A stretch of DNA of 64,000 nucleotides from Anolis sagrei (Eukaryota > Chordata > Lepidosauria > Squamata > Anolidae). The position numbers and the translations under genes were made by a program. Shown here one piece after another: positions 21,876 through 35,200 of the stretch (positions are counted from its first letter, which is position 1; each line of letters opens with the position of its first letter). The stretch lies in contig NC_090024.1 of assembly GCF_037176765.1 (NCBI RefSeq), positions 55,410,361 to 55,474,360 of the forward strand, read 5' to 3'. The notes beneath the pieces were generated by a model. It worked only from the letters and a program-made list of their open reading frames with translations, had not been told where the DNA came from and ran no database searches.

Positions 21876-22975
21876 TCATTTCTATGTATGGCTGTGAAAG
21901 CTGGATAGTAAAGAAACCTAACATCTGAATTGTTGATCTAGGCAAGATTTCTGAGGATATTGTGCACTTCTAAAAGGACCAATACATTATTTAGAGCAGG
22001 GCTTCTTAAACTTTTTTCACTGGTGACCCCTTTCCACCTAAAAAATGTTATATGCCTCTGGATATGTGTGTGTCCATCTTTCTGTACCACAAAAGCTGTT
22101 GCTAAGTGCCAATTCAGTAGTCCTTTGTGATGTCATTGGATTGGCTGTTGCTATGTGAAGGGTTGGCTGTAGAGGCTATCTCAGAGCTGGAGAAGTGAGA
22201 AAGGAGAGGGGGAGGGAAAAAAGGAATGAGAAAAAGAAGGGAAATAAAGGAATAGAGAAGGAAAGAAGGGAGATTGTGGGAAGAAAGAAAAGGGGAAGGA
22301 AGGGAAGAAGAGAAAAGAAAGTGGAAAAGATATGAGGGAAGGAAAAGAGAAAGAAGCTATGAAAGCAGGGGGCAGTGGTCCCTCTGACACCTATGCAACA
22401 CTGGGTAGATACACTAGTAAGTATGTAAAATAGGTCTAAAAATAAAACATTTACTGATAATAAATCAGTATTTGCAAGGCTTGCTAACCAGGCTGGCTTT
22501 CCTTTTTATGAAGTACAGCTGAAGCATTTTCTGTATTGTATGCTGTTGTTAACAAATTTGTATAAATGGCTGGCATCCTGAAACAGTTTACTCTTGCCAT
22601 TTTTTGTGATACCAACATTGAGCTATTTGGGGTTAGGGCCCACAGTTCAAGGAGTAGTGGGTTAGAGAGCAAATCAAGCTTGAACTTTTCCCCAGAAGCG
22701 AAGATGTCTAAATTAAGACTGTTGTACTTTGGCCATATCATGACAAGACAGAACTGAATAGAAAACTTAAAATCCAAACTTGAAATTAATTTATGTTTCA
22801 GATATGCCTCACTAGAAAACCACAATGTCAATGCTAAGTAAGATAAAAGGCATTTAAAAGAGAAGAAGGCAATATTCCAGATGGATAGATTCACTCAAGG
22901 AAGCCACAAGCAATTGATGACATGATGACTCGAGTCTTCCTGTCATGGGGTGGCCATAAGTTGAAGCTGACCTGC
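21876..22975 (+). mobile_element. Old RTE-like LINE remnant in two pieces with a hAT-like insertion between
   Basis: The first piece (21880-21960) encodes a YGCESWIVKK-like sequence, and the second (22690-22975) encodes LLYFGHIMTRQN and a worn 3' end. Both are in the order expected of an RTE/BovB-type ORF2. The interval 22003-22680 starts 'cagggcttcttaaacttttttcactggtgacccc', typical of a hAT terminus, and includes a purine tract. The remnant is much older than the BovB copies at 5274, 33352 and 49945. Confidence 0.5.
22185..22372. repeat. Polypurine tract
   Basis: Almost pure A/G on the plus strand for about 185 bases, a GGAAG/GAAAG-rich degenerate run inside the hAT-like insertion. Confidence 0.75.
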
Positions 22976-23219
22976 TCACAATTAACAACAAATCTCCAAG
23001 TTAGCAGGAAGCCTGGTTTTTCAATATTTCCTTTTTTGGCCCAGTGCCACCCTTCACCCCTCTTTGTAGTACATGGTGATTATCTTCTGGGTAGAAGTGT
23101 TTTGAATTTGGGATATTTGCCAGGATATTCGAAATCTGGCCCAGGTCTCCACCAGAAAGCAAGTTATACTTCATATGCAACTTAATATACATGTAGTGTG
23201 AAGTTAATGTTATCCATGA

Positions 23220-24372
23220 TACTATAAAATAATTTTGCTGAGATGCTGGGAGCTCTAGTCCGGAAGAGTGTGGATATGCTATTGTGTTTTTTGTTTCCCA
23301 GGGGAGTCGTTTTTTGCGCATGCGCTGTAGCGTCTTTTTGCTTTTTTGGCCATTTAAATCTCTTCCACTATGTTTTTATGAGTGATTGTCACTTGTTGGC
23401 CTGATAGGTGTATTGTGTCCAAATGTGGTGTCAATTCGTCCAGTGGTTTTGGAGTTCTGTTAATCCCACAAACGAACATTACATTTTTACATAAGACTAG
23501 CTGTCCCCTGCCACACGTTGCTGTGTGGTGATCTGGAAAATAAAGTAATGAGAAAGTGTTGGTTTCTAATATAAGTAATGTCTTTCTGTTTGTGGGTAAA
23601 CAGTATTTCTTGTTGTTTCTTTGTCAGTGTTGATGTGGAGATTGTCTGGTTTGCCTACTCTGGAATATGGAACATATCATAGTCCTTCTTTAAGGGTCCC
23701 TTTCAAATCTATGATGCTATATCTGTGTGTGTGTGAATCATATTTATCTATCTATATGTATGGCTGGATGGCTCTTTGTCAGGAGGGGTCTGATTACATT
23801 TTCTTGTCCCTGGTGAAGGGAGTTCGACTGGATGGCCTTAAGTATCTGTGGGAATTTTGTCCCAATTGTGTTGTTTGTGGGATTCAGAATTCTCTTTGAT
23901 TGTAGGTGAAGTATAAATCCCAGTAGCTACAAATCCCAAATGCCAAGGTCTATTTCCCCCCAAACTCCATCTGTGTTCATATTGGGGCATAAGGAATACT
24001 TGTGCCAAGTTTGGTCCAGAGCCATCATAGTTTGAGTCCACAGTGCTCTCTGATGTAGGTGAACTACAACTCCTAAACTCAAGGTCAATGCCCACCACAC
24101 CCTTCTAGTGTTTTCTGTTGGTCATGGGGTGTCCTGTACGCCACGTTTGGTTCAATGCCATAATTGGTGGGGTTCAGAATGCTCTTTGATTGTAGGTGAA
24201 CTATAAATCCCAGCAACTACAACTCCCAAATGACAAAATCAAAAAATTTTGAGTGAAGGACATACATTGAGTTGTTAGATGTATGCTGTCCAAATGTGGT
24301 GTCAATTGGTCCACTGGTTTTGGAGTTTTGTTAATCCCACAAATGAACATTACATTTTTATTTATATAGATG
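23220..24372 (+). repeat. Mosaic interspersed repeat with two direct copies of an ~85-bp terminal block
   Basis: The block 'tccaaatgtggtgtcaatt...ttaatcccacaaa...gaacattacattttta' occurs at 23419-23500 and again at 24288-24362. Between them is a partial copy of the Buster-like hAT sequence (23830-24240). The word 'actagctgtcccctgccacacgttgctgtg' at 23507 starts a second known-looking reptile repeat. I could not name the element; a Helitron-like or composite origin is possible. Confidence 0.45.
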
Positions 24373-24486
24373 TAATATTACTAATAATATTACAGTATAA
24401 TGGTCTAGTACAATATAGTAATATATAATACTGATATTGTACTATGCTAATAATATAATATATTGTTAATAATATAATATATACAT

Positions 24487-25065
24487 AGGGACCACCAAAC
24501 ACAGCATTGCCCAGACACGCATCAAGGAACATGAAAGGCACTGCAGACTACTCCAACCAGAGAAGTTATTATATTATTTGAGAACACAAAAATGCTGGAC
24601 CACTCTCACAACCACTATGTCAGACTACACAGAGAAGCCATTGAAATCCACAAGCATGTGGACAATTTCAACAGAAAGGAAGAAACCATGAAAATGAACA
24701 AAATCTGGCTACCAGTATTAAAAAACTCAAAAATTACAACAGCAAAACAACAGAGAGTAAACAATCAGGCACATCAAATCACCTCTCAAAGAAAGATTCC
24801 CCCAGGCACTTCCAAGCCATTAAATGCTAATCAAAGTGGTCATTTGAAACACTCATACCTAGCTCCAGCAGACAAAAGTCCTTTGTCCCACCCTGGTCTT
24901 TCCACAGATATATAAACCCATTTTCCTACTTCCAACAGACCTCACTACATCTGAGGATGCTTGCCATAGATGCAGGCAAAACGTCAGGAGAAAATGCCTC
25001 TAGAACATGGCCATATAGCCCGGAAAACCTACAACAACCCAGTGATTCCGGCCATGAAAGCCTTC
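24487..25065 (+). mobile_element. Penelope-like element, 3' fragment (plus)
   Basis: It begins GTTKHSIAQTRIKEHERHC-like near 24488, the same GIY-YIG endonuclease segment as at 16966. A 107-codon frame (24592-24915) then carries EAIEIHKHVDNFNRKEETMK. The 3' non-coding end (gaggatgcttgccatagatg... gattccggccatgaaagcc) runs directly into a (TA)n array. The two window copies are on opposite strands. Confidence 0.85.
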
Positions 25066-25178
<113 letters not shown>

Positions 25179-25180
25179 TT

Positions 25181-25209
25181 TCAGAGCGGCTTACTATATA
25201 TGTGTGCGT

Positions 25210-25264
<55 letters not shown>

Positions 25265-25278
25265 GTAAGCCGCTCTGA
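25181..25278. repeat. Palindrome: perfect 20-bp arms around (CA)n/(TA)n
   Basis: 25181-25200 (tcagagcggcttactatata) is the exact reverse complement of 25259-25278. The 58-base spacer is TGTG, CACA and TATA dinucleotides that can also pair in part. The right arm is the start of an L2-type 3' tail (25259-25345), and the left arm is the same tail inverted. Confidence 0.85.
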
Positions 25279-25345
25279 ATCCCCTTCGGGGTGAGAAGGG
25301 TGGCATATAAATATCGTAAATAAATAAATAAATAAATACAGCAAC
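25261..25345 (+). mobile_element. L2-type 3' tail
   Basis: 'agtaagccgctctgaatccccttcggggtgagaagggtgg' followed by (AAAT)n. No coding part remains. Confidence 0.65.
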
Positions 25346-25984
25346 TCCGATATTTAGCCGCTTATGCTCCTTCTATTTATATTATCAGTTTTATACTAAT
25401 TTATGCAATGCTTTTGATACAAAAAAAAAAATCATGGAGAACGCCCAGGTGCCTCTCCCTCAGGTACCCAGGCGGGCCATTTTGGAGCGTTGTCGAGGAA
25501 GGGAAGCTCCAGCTGCTTCCGCGGGCACGCGTCAAGCAAACAAGCCGCGCCTCGAGCCCGCCTCCCGCGCGCACCTGTTTCCTCTCTTTCTGCAGTCGAG
25601 GCGCCGAGGGACCAGGAGAGCGTGCGCTGCGGACGGGCACGCGCCGAGCGACGAAGCGGAGCCCTGCTCGCCGCCTCTGCCTCGCGCTGGGAAGCCGGGC
25701 TTGGGAGCGCGCGCCTGCCCTAACCCCTCCCTCCCTCCCTCCCGCCAGCCAGAGAGAGAAGCTGCGCAAGGAGGAGATGCCGCCGCGGCCGCCTTGGCTC
25801 GGAGGCCCGGTCTGCCATGGTGGCCTCCGGGCTAGGGAGACCCCACACCTTCGCCGGCGGCCCTAGAGCCCGCCCCCCGCCCCTTCTGGATGCCGGGCCT
25901 GCCGCTTTCTGGGGCTCCCGCGGCCCCCTCCCTATTGCCAGCTCTCCTCCTCCTCCTCCTCCTCAGCCCTTGCCCTCCTCAGCC

Positions 25985-26047
25985 ATGAGCCCCTCCCTCC
26001 CTGGGCTGGCCCTGCTGCTGCTCCTCTTCTTCTTCCCGGGGCCCTGA
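25985..26047 (+). CDS. Possible short upstream ORF in the B4GALT6 leader (hydrophobic, 20 codons)
   Basis: An ATG at 25985 opens a 20-codon frame (starting MSPSLPGLALLLLL) that stops at 26047, 99 bases before the B4GALT6 start. It is also reachable from an in-frame ATG at 25817. The peptide would be leucine-rich like a signal sequence. Whether it is in the mRNA depends on the unknown transcription start. If it is, it could dampen translation of the main frame. It may be chance. Confidence 0.25.
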   Translation: MSPSLPGLALLLLLFFFPGP

Positions 26048-26146
26048 TCTCCCGGTGGCTCTGCTTGGGTCGCCTTGGGCCCCCTTCCTGCCCCTGAGCC
26101 ACCGAAGGAGCGAAAGGAAGGCCCGGCAGGCTGCGGAGGAAGGAGG

Positions 26147-26261
26147 ATGCCGCTCTTCAGGAAGGCGCGGCGGGTCTCCAACCGCTCCATTTTCGCCTTC
26201 CTCTTCTTCTTCTCCTTCTCCTCCTCTTGCCTCTATTTCATCTATGTGGCTCCTGGGATAG
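26147..26261 (+). CDS. B4GALT6: B4GALT6 coding exon 1
   Basis: 115 nt from the ATG; encodes the cytosolic tail and membrane anchor, ending in VAPGI plus one base. The donor is ATAG|gtaaga. The start matches the family N-terminus (RRVSNRS). Confidence 0.96.
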
Positions 26262-29200
26262 GTAAGAAGAAGAAGGGGAGGAAAAGGGAACCCTCCCTCC
26301 CTCCCTCCTCTCCCCTCCCCTCCCTCGGTGGGTGGGACCCAAGTCGGTAAATCGGCCTCAAGGACAAGGACAAGCCTCCACATCCTTTTGCTTCTTCCAC
26401 ATGTATGGTTCGGAAGCTCTTTCCACACAGCCACATTGAACTGGAGTGTATGGCAATGTAGACTCAGGTAACCCAGTGCAAGGATTATCTGCCTTGATGT
26501 TCTGAAGCCTTCCACACAGCTGAACATTATTTATGTGTTTTGAACTGGAATATATATATTTATTTATTTCCAGTATTTCTGCCCCTCTTTCTCAACCTCC
26601 GAAGGGGGATTCAGGATGGCTTACATTTGGCACAATTTGATGCCATTAAATATAACAAAGCAATATAACAACAATTAAAACAATAAATAGACATTAATTA
26701 AAACAATACAAATGTATTAACTGCTGTATCACCATTCCAGTCAAATTATATATCCAAAGCGCTATTTATGCCTGCTGTCCAAAAGTCTGATCCCAGAACC
26801 ACGACTTCAATTTCTTCCTAAAAGACAGGAGGGATGAAGCCGATCTTACCTTGTTGGGAAGTGAGTTCCACAGGCTGGGGGCTGCAGCTGAGAAGGCCCT
26901 GTCTCTCTCTCTCCCCCCCCCCCCCCATGATCTTAAACTGCAAGGTGGGATGTAGAGGGAGATGCGTTCAGACAAGTAAGCTGGGCCAGAATGGTATAGA
27001 GCTTTATAGGTCAAAACTAGCAATTTGAATTGAGTTCAGAAGTGGATTGGCAGCCAGTGGAGCTGACATAACAAGGGGGTGGTGTGTTCCCTGTATGTCG
27101 CTCCAGTTAGTAATCTATATGGCAGCGAGGACTCAGACAAACCTGTTCAAAGCAGATATTATGGGATTTTCAGCCTTGATATTCTGGTTTATGTGGCTGT
27201 GTGAAAAGGCCCCCAGTTCAAAGCCGATATTGAGGATTATCTGCCATGATATTCTGAATCCGCTTCCACACAGCTGAATACAAACCCACATTATTTGCTT
27301 TGAACTGGAATGTATGGCAGTGTGGACTCAGGGCCCTTTCACACAGCCATATAACCCAGAATATCAAGGCAGAAAATCCCACAATATCTACATTGAACTG
27401 GATTATCAGAGTCCACGCTGACATATCCACTTCAATGTGGATTTTATACAACTGTGTGGAAGGGGCCTCAGATAACTGAGAGCCCTTCTACATAGTCCCA
27501 GAATATCAAGGCAGAAAATCCCACATTATCTGAGTGTGGACTCAGATAACCTAGTTCAAAGCAGATAATGTGGGGTTTCCTGCCTTGATATTCTGGGATA
27601 TAGGGCTGTGTGGAGGACCCTCAGGTGAGCATCTTAGCACCCCTTTAACTACCATGGCTCCATTCTGTGGGATCCTGAGAGTTGCTCTTTGGTGCGGCAT
27701 CCACATGCTTTGGCAAAGGAAACTACAACTCCCATGATTCCATAGTAATGATCCATGGCAGTTCAAGTGGTGCCAATGTACAATGGAGATGCCTCCCTGC
27801 ATCTCTCTCCATCAGGTCAGTGATCTTCATTGGGAAAAACAGGCACGGTTATGAGGTTATGGAAGGTGATGCAAATGTCTGTTAAGGCTGCTTTGGCACA
27901 TGCAAGTCATCCTCAGGTCTTATTGTCTGTGAACTTATGAGCAGTTATTTTTTCAGTGCTATAAAATTATTATAAAGGGTGGGATTATTATTATTATTAT
28001 TAGCCTTATAATCTCACTTTTTTCTCCAGACAGAGACCCAAATGCAGCTCACAACCCTAAAAACTGCACAATTTCAAAATCTACATATTAAAATAGAATT
28101 TAATGTTACACTTACCATATTTTTTTCATTCTATAGCACACTATTTTCACCACAGGCTTCCTTTTGCCTCACCAGAGCCCCCACCTTCTCAAAACAAATG
28201 TGAAGTAGAAATGGTGAAATTCTTCCATGGCCCCTGATTGTTGGGAGAATGGGAGGAAAGTAAACTTTAGGAGTCTCAAAAAGAGCCTTGGTCTTCCAGC
28301 AGTGGCTATATTTATGTATTTTCTTGGAGAGGTAATTACAAAGGGGTGAGACCAGGCATCATCTTTGTTGCCACCTGTACAGCAAAGTGTTCATCAGAGT
28401 CTAGGAAGCAAGGTCACAAGCATTAATTTCAGTTCCCAGGCTTTTTAACAGGACTATGAATTGTTTTTAATCTGTTCCCATTCTACTCATTACTGTTAAA
28501 GGCAGGACAATCACAATAAATTGGGAATAGGAATGAATAGGTAGTCCATGCTCTTGTTACATCCTGAATAGATTACTGCAACACGCTCTATATGAGGTTG
28601 CCTTTGAAGATTACTCGGAAGCTTCAACTAGTCCAATGGAGTACAGAGAGCACACAACTTCCTTGTTATGCCAGCTCCACTGGCTGCCAGTCTGCTGCCG
28701 AGCACAATTCAAAGTTCTAAATGATTCTGGCCCAGCTTACCTGTCTAAACATATTTCCCTCTATGAACCACCTTGGAGGTTAAGATGATCGGGGAAGGCG
28801 CAGCTCTCAGTACCACCACCCTTGCAAACATGACTGGTGGGGATGAGAGATAGGGCCTTCTCAGTGGTGGCCCCTCATCTTTGGAACTTCCTCCCCAATG
28901 AAATCCTGTCCTTTAGGGGGGAAAAACCTTAAAACATGGTTGTGGGACCAAGCATTCCAGCAGTATATGCAGCAGCAAGAATGAGAGTGATTTTGTATGA
29001 CTAACAATGGACTGACCTTGGATTATGAATTTGAATTTGCATAATTTTAAAATGGATGTTCTAATAATTGATGTTTTAACTGTTTTTAACTATCATTGTT
29101 CATTTATAATTTATGTGTTGGCATCGAATGGTTGCCTGTTGTGAAGCTGCCCTGATTCCCCCTCTGGGGGTGGGAAGGATAGGGTACAAACATGTGAAAC

Positions 29201-32200
29201 AAACAAATAAATATGCAGTCACAGTTATTAGGAAGAATGGTGGTATTATTTACCATCTTTCTAGCTAATGGAGTTCAGTCATTCTTTAGTATGATTTTAT
29301 AGAATAGCTCTATGGTGAAATAACCTGCAGTATGGTCTCCCTGTTTGCGAAAACCGACAATATCCTGAAGTAGATTCATTACAGTGTAATATACATTGAT
29401 ACTGTGGACTGCCAAAATGATAAATGAATGGGGTGAAAAGAAACAACATAAAGAGTGAGTACTAGAGCGCAGCCGCAGCAGGGTAAAATTAGCCAAATTT
29501 AAATTTAAAAAATCTGTTTATAATGCTAATTGTGGTTTTTTAAGCAAATTTGAATTAAACTTTGACCATTAAAATGTAACTAGTTGATATGACCATCATC
29601 ATCTACATATACTTTGACAGATTTGACCAGGACAGTGCATTTCCCACCCAGCCCAACAAATAGTTGGGACATGTAAAATACATACAATGCATTACCTACC
29701 CAACTAAAAAGACACTATCAAAAATGTAATGGACTTCCTCTCATAAAGTCACACAGTAACACTATGTTGAGATTCTTTGTGTCAAAAAGTAGCACCAGGT
29801 ATATATAAAAAACCAAAAATGAAACCAAAGGGGAAAACAGTCAGATTTGGCAACAATGTTCTTCTTGTTTTGTATTGAGCTCATATATTTCTTGAAGCGG
29901 GTGCTGCATAAACTTAAAATTCTATTAGCTCATGAAAGAAATACAGTACAATCCTCTTATCCACAGGATCAATACTCGTTGTTTCATTTACCTGTTTCTG
30001 AAAAAATATGTAATCTCTAGATGTTTTCTAGCTCCTCCAGGTAAATCTATGATATACTTTGGCCAGAAATTGATCATGGAGTCAGGCTGAAGCATCTAGA
30101 GCTGCCTAGAAAGGTGTACTTGAGGCATTTCCTAGGTCAACCAGAATGGCTCCATAGTATGCTTTGGCAGAAGTCATTTGTTCAGTAGCGCTATTCCTCA
30201 AAGTGTTACATTTCCATGAAAAGTCATGGAACATATCCCCTCAGGTGTGGAGGTCACACTTTATCTGAGGAGGTGGTGATCAATACAGAAATATTGAAAT
30301 TTGGAGCCTTTGTGAAAGTACTCCCTTTTGCAAAACTTGAAAAAAACCCCTAATATAGTATACCCATATCATGTGTAACAGGTGAAGGAACATGTTTCAG
30401 GTGTGCTTTCATTGTGTATTTCACTATGGCAGAAGGCTGGTAGATGGCCTTGTAGGGCTGTATCCACATTACAAAATTATAGCTGTTTAACACTATATTA
30501 ACTGTCATGGCTCAATGCTATTGACTTCTGGGAGGTATAGTTTTGTCAGATATTTACCATTCTTTGTCAGAGCATTCTGGTGCCACAACTAACTAAAAAC
30601 CTCATATGATGAAACCATGACAGAGTGGTGTCAGATTGCTATAATTCTGCAATGTGAGTGGTCTCTTGGTTGGGCAGGCTTGAGAGCAGAAAATAATGCA
30701 CTTTGTCCTGGGGCTATGTTGCTCCAGATGTTTCAGGGTCCATTGTGAGTTCATTCTAAAGGGGAAGAGTGTGTGCCAGCTGTGCCTAGGGCCTAAATGA
30801 CTTCAGGTGAATGGCAAGTTAGGGTTGGAGCTGCTCAGCCTTGCTTCCTGGAGAGAAAGAGGAGAGGTATCACATTGGCTATGATGCCCAAGCCCTGAGT
30901 GCCACATACCTAAGTCCCAACAGCTTGTGTTTAAATTATAGTTATAGTCATGTTACGTGGATCACTAGCTATTTCCAGCACTCAGAAATCACACCATCAA
31001 CATCCTTTTTCTCTCACTGACATACTATTCCATACAGTCCTTTCATAAAAAGGGAACATGAACTATGTAACCTAATAGCTGAAAGTGGAAGATAGGTGTA
31101 GGAATATGAAACATGCTTTAGACAGTTAATAGATGTGCAACAGAAGGGTTGCAATGTGTCGCAGAACTAGTAAAAAGCAAATAGAACTTGATTTAAAGGA
31201 GAGGACTAGGTGAAACAGGTCTCTTGGACTTCATCACACTAGAGAAAGGCTTCTCCCTAAAATACAAACCCCAAAATTCTGCAGGAGGCAGAAACCAGAT
31301 TTTAAGTGGATTTTTTCTCTAGTGTAATGGATGATTTTTAAAAAGCTGAGAAAGGCAAAGGGGGCTTGATGCTAACCTGAATAGGACCTCTTTATCAGCT
31401 GGAGCTAATCTGCTATGTTAAATTTGCTTGTACTACCACTATCATAAACTAGCTATGTGTTGTCAATGGAGACTGACAGGCATTTTGCATTATTACCTAT
31501 GACATGACATCATAGTACTAGTAAGGTGATGTTGAGAAGCAGGGGCTTATTCTTTATAAGCTATTCTTCTGCCTGGCATTTAAGAACTTTTGGATGTTTA
31601 CTTTCAGGTGGTCTATGAGCTGCATATAGCCCCCAGACCCCACTTTTGACATCCCTTACTCCCTGCATATCTTTTATAACCCAATAACTTCTCTTTTAAA
31701 GAGAAAATGATGTGTTGGGGTAGCTTTGCCTGGAAACCATGTAGAACATTTCAGAAAAGCAAGAAAAAAATGAATGTGAAAACAACCGAACCTCCATGAC
31801 ACCTGTAGAGTCCCACCCCCTTCCCCAACATGAAAATAGTTATTTTAGGCCCCTTCCACACAGCTGTATAAAATTGACATTGAACTGATTATACAGCAGC
31901 GTGGACTCAGATAACCCAGTTCAAAGCAGATATTGTGGATTATCTACCTTGAAATTCTGGGTTTTATGGCTGTGTGGAAGGGTCCTTAGTCACAATCCTT
32001 CCCATTTTGAGAGAAACAGAAAGGAAAACAATGTAATGTTCTGCCCTGGGGTGAAATTGACCACCAGTCCCATACATTTACCTACTTCAGTTAACTTGAT
32101 TGGTTTCTCTTTACAGCTATATGACAGATTTTTTTTTTTTTGTATTTGGACATACCTAATAAAGAAGAATAGATATTCAAAGCGTGTAATAGACTTTCAC

Positions 32201-35200
32201 TTATGTCAATCATGGTGAAGGTTTGTGTTAGGAAATTAAACATTTTTACTGTGATGATTTTTTGTATAATGTTAAGGTTATTTTTTTTCCCTTTGAATCT
32301 GGAGCTTGTTCTGGCATTGAGAACCTGTTTTCCAGTCTTTTGAAATAGATTTTTAAGATGTTATGGTATGGAAGTGAGGATTGCATCCTTCCTGTTTCTG
32401 GCCATGGTTACTTTCATAGGTTTATTATCAGCATTCTCAAGTAATATTTATTTGTACTATTTTTGCAGTCAAAATGTATTTCACAGTATTTTGTATCACA
32501 GTATTTTTTCAGTGGTAAGGCACTATTGATTGTAAGGCACATCCTTATTTCAGTACTCCCACCAAAAATACCTCCCTGTGAATCTATGAAGTGCCTCATT
32601 TTGAGGATGTTTATATAGGAAAAAGTGCATCTTGGAATTGAAAAAATAAAATACGATCCTGAGTTATGCCACTGTCATCTACAAGTAGGTGGCCACATTC
32701 ATCAGGAAAATGTGTTTTTTTTCCAAGGGGACTGATCTTGATCTGTAGAGGTAACAAACCCAGCCTGTTTTCAGATATTGGGGGTGTTTCATGAGATTAT
32801 ACTTTGCAAAAGCAGAGCTTTCTACTTGCATCGTTTTTTGACAGATGGCCAATGTTTCGTTATTGATCACCTTTTAGGTCTCAGAGAGAGACAGGTGCAG
32901 GAGCTATAAGTAATTAATTTGTTTTGGGTTGGGGAATCAAATAAGGTTTAAGCTTGCAGCTAAGAGTGTTATGCATATTAATAAGAGAAATGACTCATTT
33001 ATGTTGTTTGGAATTTTCTACATTTCATCTCCACATTTTTCTTTAGACTTCACAAGTACCTTCATTTTGTACATGAATTTGATTTCACTGTGTTAATTCT
33101 TCCTAAAAATAGAAAGATTATATGATTCATCTGATTATCATTAAAACCTTGCATTTTCAGTGTTAAATTCAAGTTGAAGCTAATTCTGGTTCTGTCTTTC
33201 TCTCAACAGCAAACACATATTTATTTATGGTACAGGCACGAGGTTTAATGCTGAAAGAAAATGTGAAGACAATAGGACATATGATCAGATTGTACACTAA
33301 TAAAAATACTACAGTTAATGGTACAGGTAAGACTGTAATAAGTTTAAGTTTTTTTAAAACAGGAAAGCTTAGAGAAGACAATGATGCTGGGGAAAATGGA
33401 AGGAAAAGGGAAGAGGGGACCAACCAAGAGCAAGATGGATGGATGGCATCCTCGAAGTCACTGGTTTGACTCTGAAGGAGCTGGGGGTGGTGATGGCTAA
33501 CAGGGAGCACTGACGTGGGCCGGTCCATGAGGCAAAGAAGCAACTGAATGAATAAACAACAACATTTTTAGTATCAAATCTAAAGTAGGGGTGAGCAGAA
33601 TGTGACCCTCCAGATGTTGGACTGCAAATCTCAGAATTCCTCACCATTGGCTATGCTGGCTAGAGTAGATGGGACTTATGGTTCAACAATATTTTGAGTG
33701 TTGTACTTTTACCAATCTAAATTTAACTAAGAAACCTCCAAATCTCCAAAAAATAATGCTGTACCACAATCAGATAATTAACATACATAAACATCATGTG
33801 TCTTTGTTAAAAATTCATGAAGCAGACTTCATTTAAAATGTTATAAGAATACGTTGTTTCTTGTGTTTTTTTCTATTAAGATTATCCTGAAGCCAACAAT
33901 ACAAGCGATAGCCTTGCTCAAACTGTGATGTACCTTCCTGAAAATTTCACTTATTCTCCTTTCCTACCTTGCCCAGAAAAGCTACCCTACATGAGTAAGT
34001 TGAAATGGTTTGTATACTTCAAATTGTTTTGAAATAGGCTTTTTCAATGGCCCCTTCCACACAGCTGAATAAAATCCCATATATTCTGCTTTGAACTGGG
34101 TTATATGGCAGTGTGGACTCAGTCAGATAACCCAGTTCAAAGCAGATATTGTGGGATTTTATGCTTTGATATTCTGGCTTATATGGCTGTGTGGAAGGGC
34201 CCAATGTGATACTTAAACATCTTTACATTGAAAAAAGAAAAAGAAAGCAAGGGTATTTTTTTCTTTTCAAAAAGTTCTTTGAGTTCACATAACTTTCTGA
34301 TCTCATTGTTTTAATGCAACAGTATACATCAGATCTGACATGTCAGCACTGAAAGCCATTGCCTGAACAATATAGTGGTTAGAAAGTGTATTTAGCAGAA
34401 TGTATACCACTGTTATATGTCTTTTGTGTTTTGTATACTTTTTCTTACAAATCTTTCTGCACACATATATCACAGACACATACATCCTGAATTTTTGTAA
34501 TGTATTCTACACAGGAAACTTCATCTGGTCCATAATGTTAAGTGGGGCTGGCTATAGGGAACACAACAGCTCACTGGCTGCTGTTCTGTTTTGGATCACA
34601 ATTTAAAGTATTTGTTTTGACGTGTAAAGTGCTATATGGCTTATGTCTGGGATCTTTGGTAGGACATATCTTCTCATATGAACCTGAGATTTTCTGGGAA
34701 GTCTCTTCTCTGACTTTTACTACTATCACAGATAATAATGGGAACACAGGAAACCGCCTTCGCTGTAAGTTGTCTTGACTGCCAGGGCATGAAAAAAGGC
34801 AGGGTGATGATGATGTGCAGAAAATGCCTTAAACCGACTGGATTGGACACTCAGCTGATTGAACACACATATGTAGAGCAGAGTGCACTAGCACATACTA
34901 AGTACTTTTTTTGTTCAAAAAGGCAAATATTAAAGATGTCTAGCACAAAATCCGCTGAAGCTTTTTTAAACATTTGACACTGATTACCTGCTCTGAAATG
35001 ATTACAAAGTCTTCATATTTCATGTGTTTGTATAAAAACATGAACATTGCTGTACAATTTTGTTTTTAAAAGAAAGTCAGAGATTGGGAAGGTTGAATTT
35101 CTGAATGTTGATTCAGATTTAGAATTTAATTAGATTAGATTAGGTTAAACTCTATCCAAATTGGAGCTGAACTCAAATAGGGCTTACAGTCCTCGTTTTA

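Larger units (their letters stand above)
25480..26330 (+). promoter_or_regulatory. B4GALT6: CpG-island promoter and 5' leader of B4GALT6
   Basis: The sequence changes abruptly from A/T-rich to very GC- and CpG-rich (many CGCG, GCGC and GGCGC words), and this ends just after coding exon 1. No TATA box is evident, as is usual for CpG-island housekeeping promoters. The transcription start cannot be fixed by eye; somewhere within 25500-25900 is likely. Several long open frames here on both strands are by-products of high GC. Confidence 0.75.
29216..33209. other. B4GALT6 intron 1 (3' half), mostly single-copy-looking
   Basis: Apart from the two MITEs listed separately (30455-30655 and 31848-31985) I recognise no gene or repeat here. 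Confidence 0.5.

Noticed and set aside
22181-22390. Phe/Ser/Pro-rich minus-strand frame
   Set aside because: Translation of a polypurine tract.
25401-25866. Several overlapping open frames on both strands in the CpG island
   Set aside because: Arg/Ala/Pro/Ser-rich, no domain, explained by GC content of the B4GALT6 promoter.
34738-34977. 79-codon plus frame in B4GALT6 intron 3
   Set aside because: No recognisable domain, not flanked by suitable splice sites in phase with exons 3 and 4, and the known protein has no residues between PYM and RGL.
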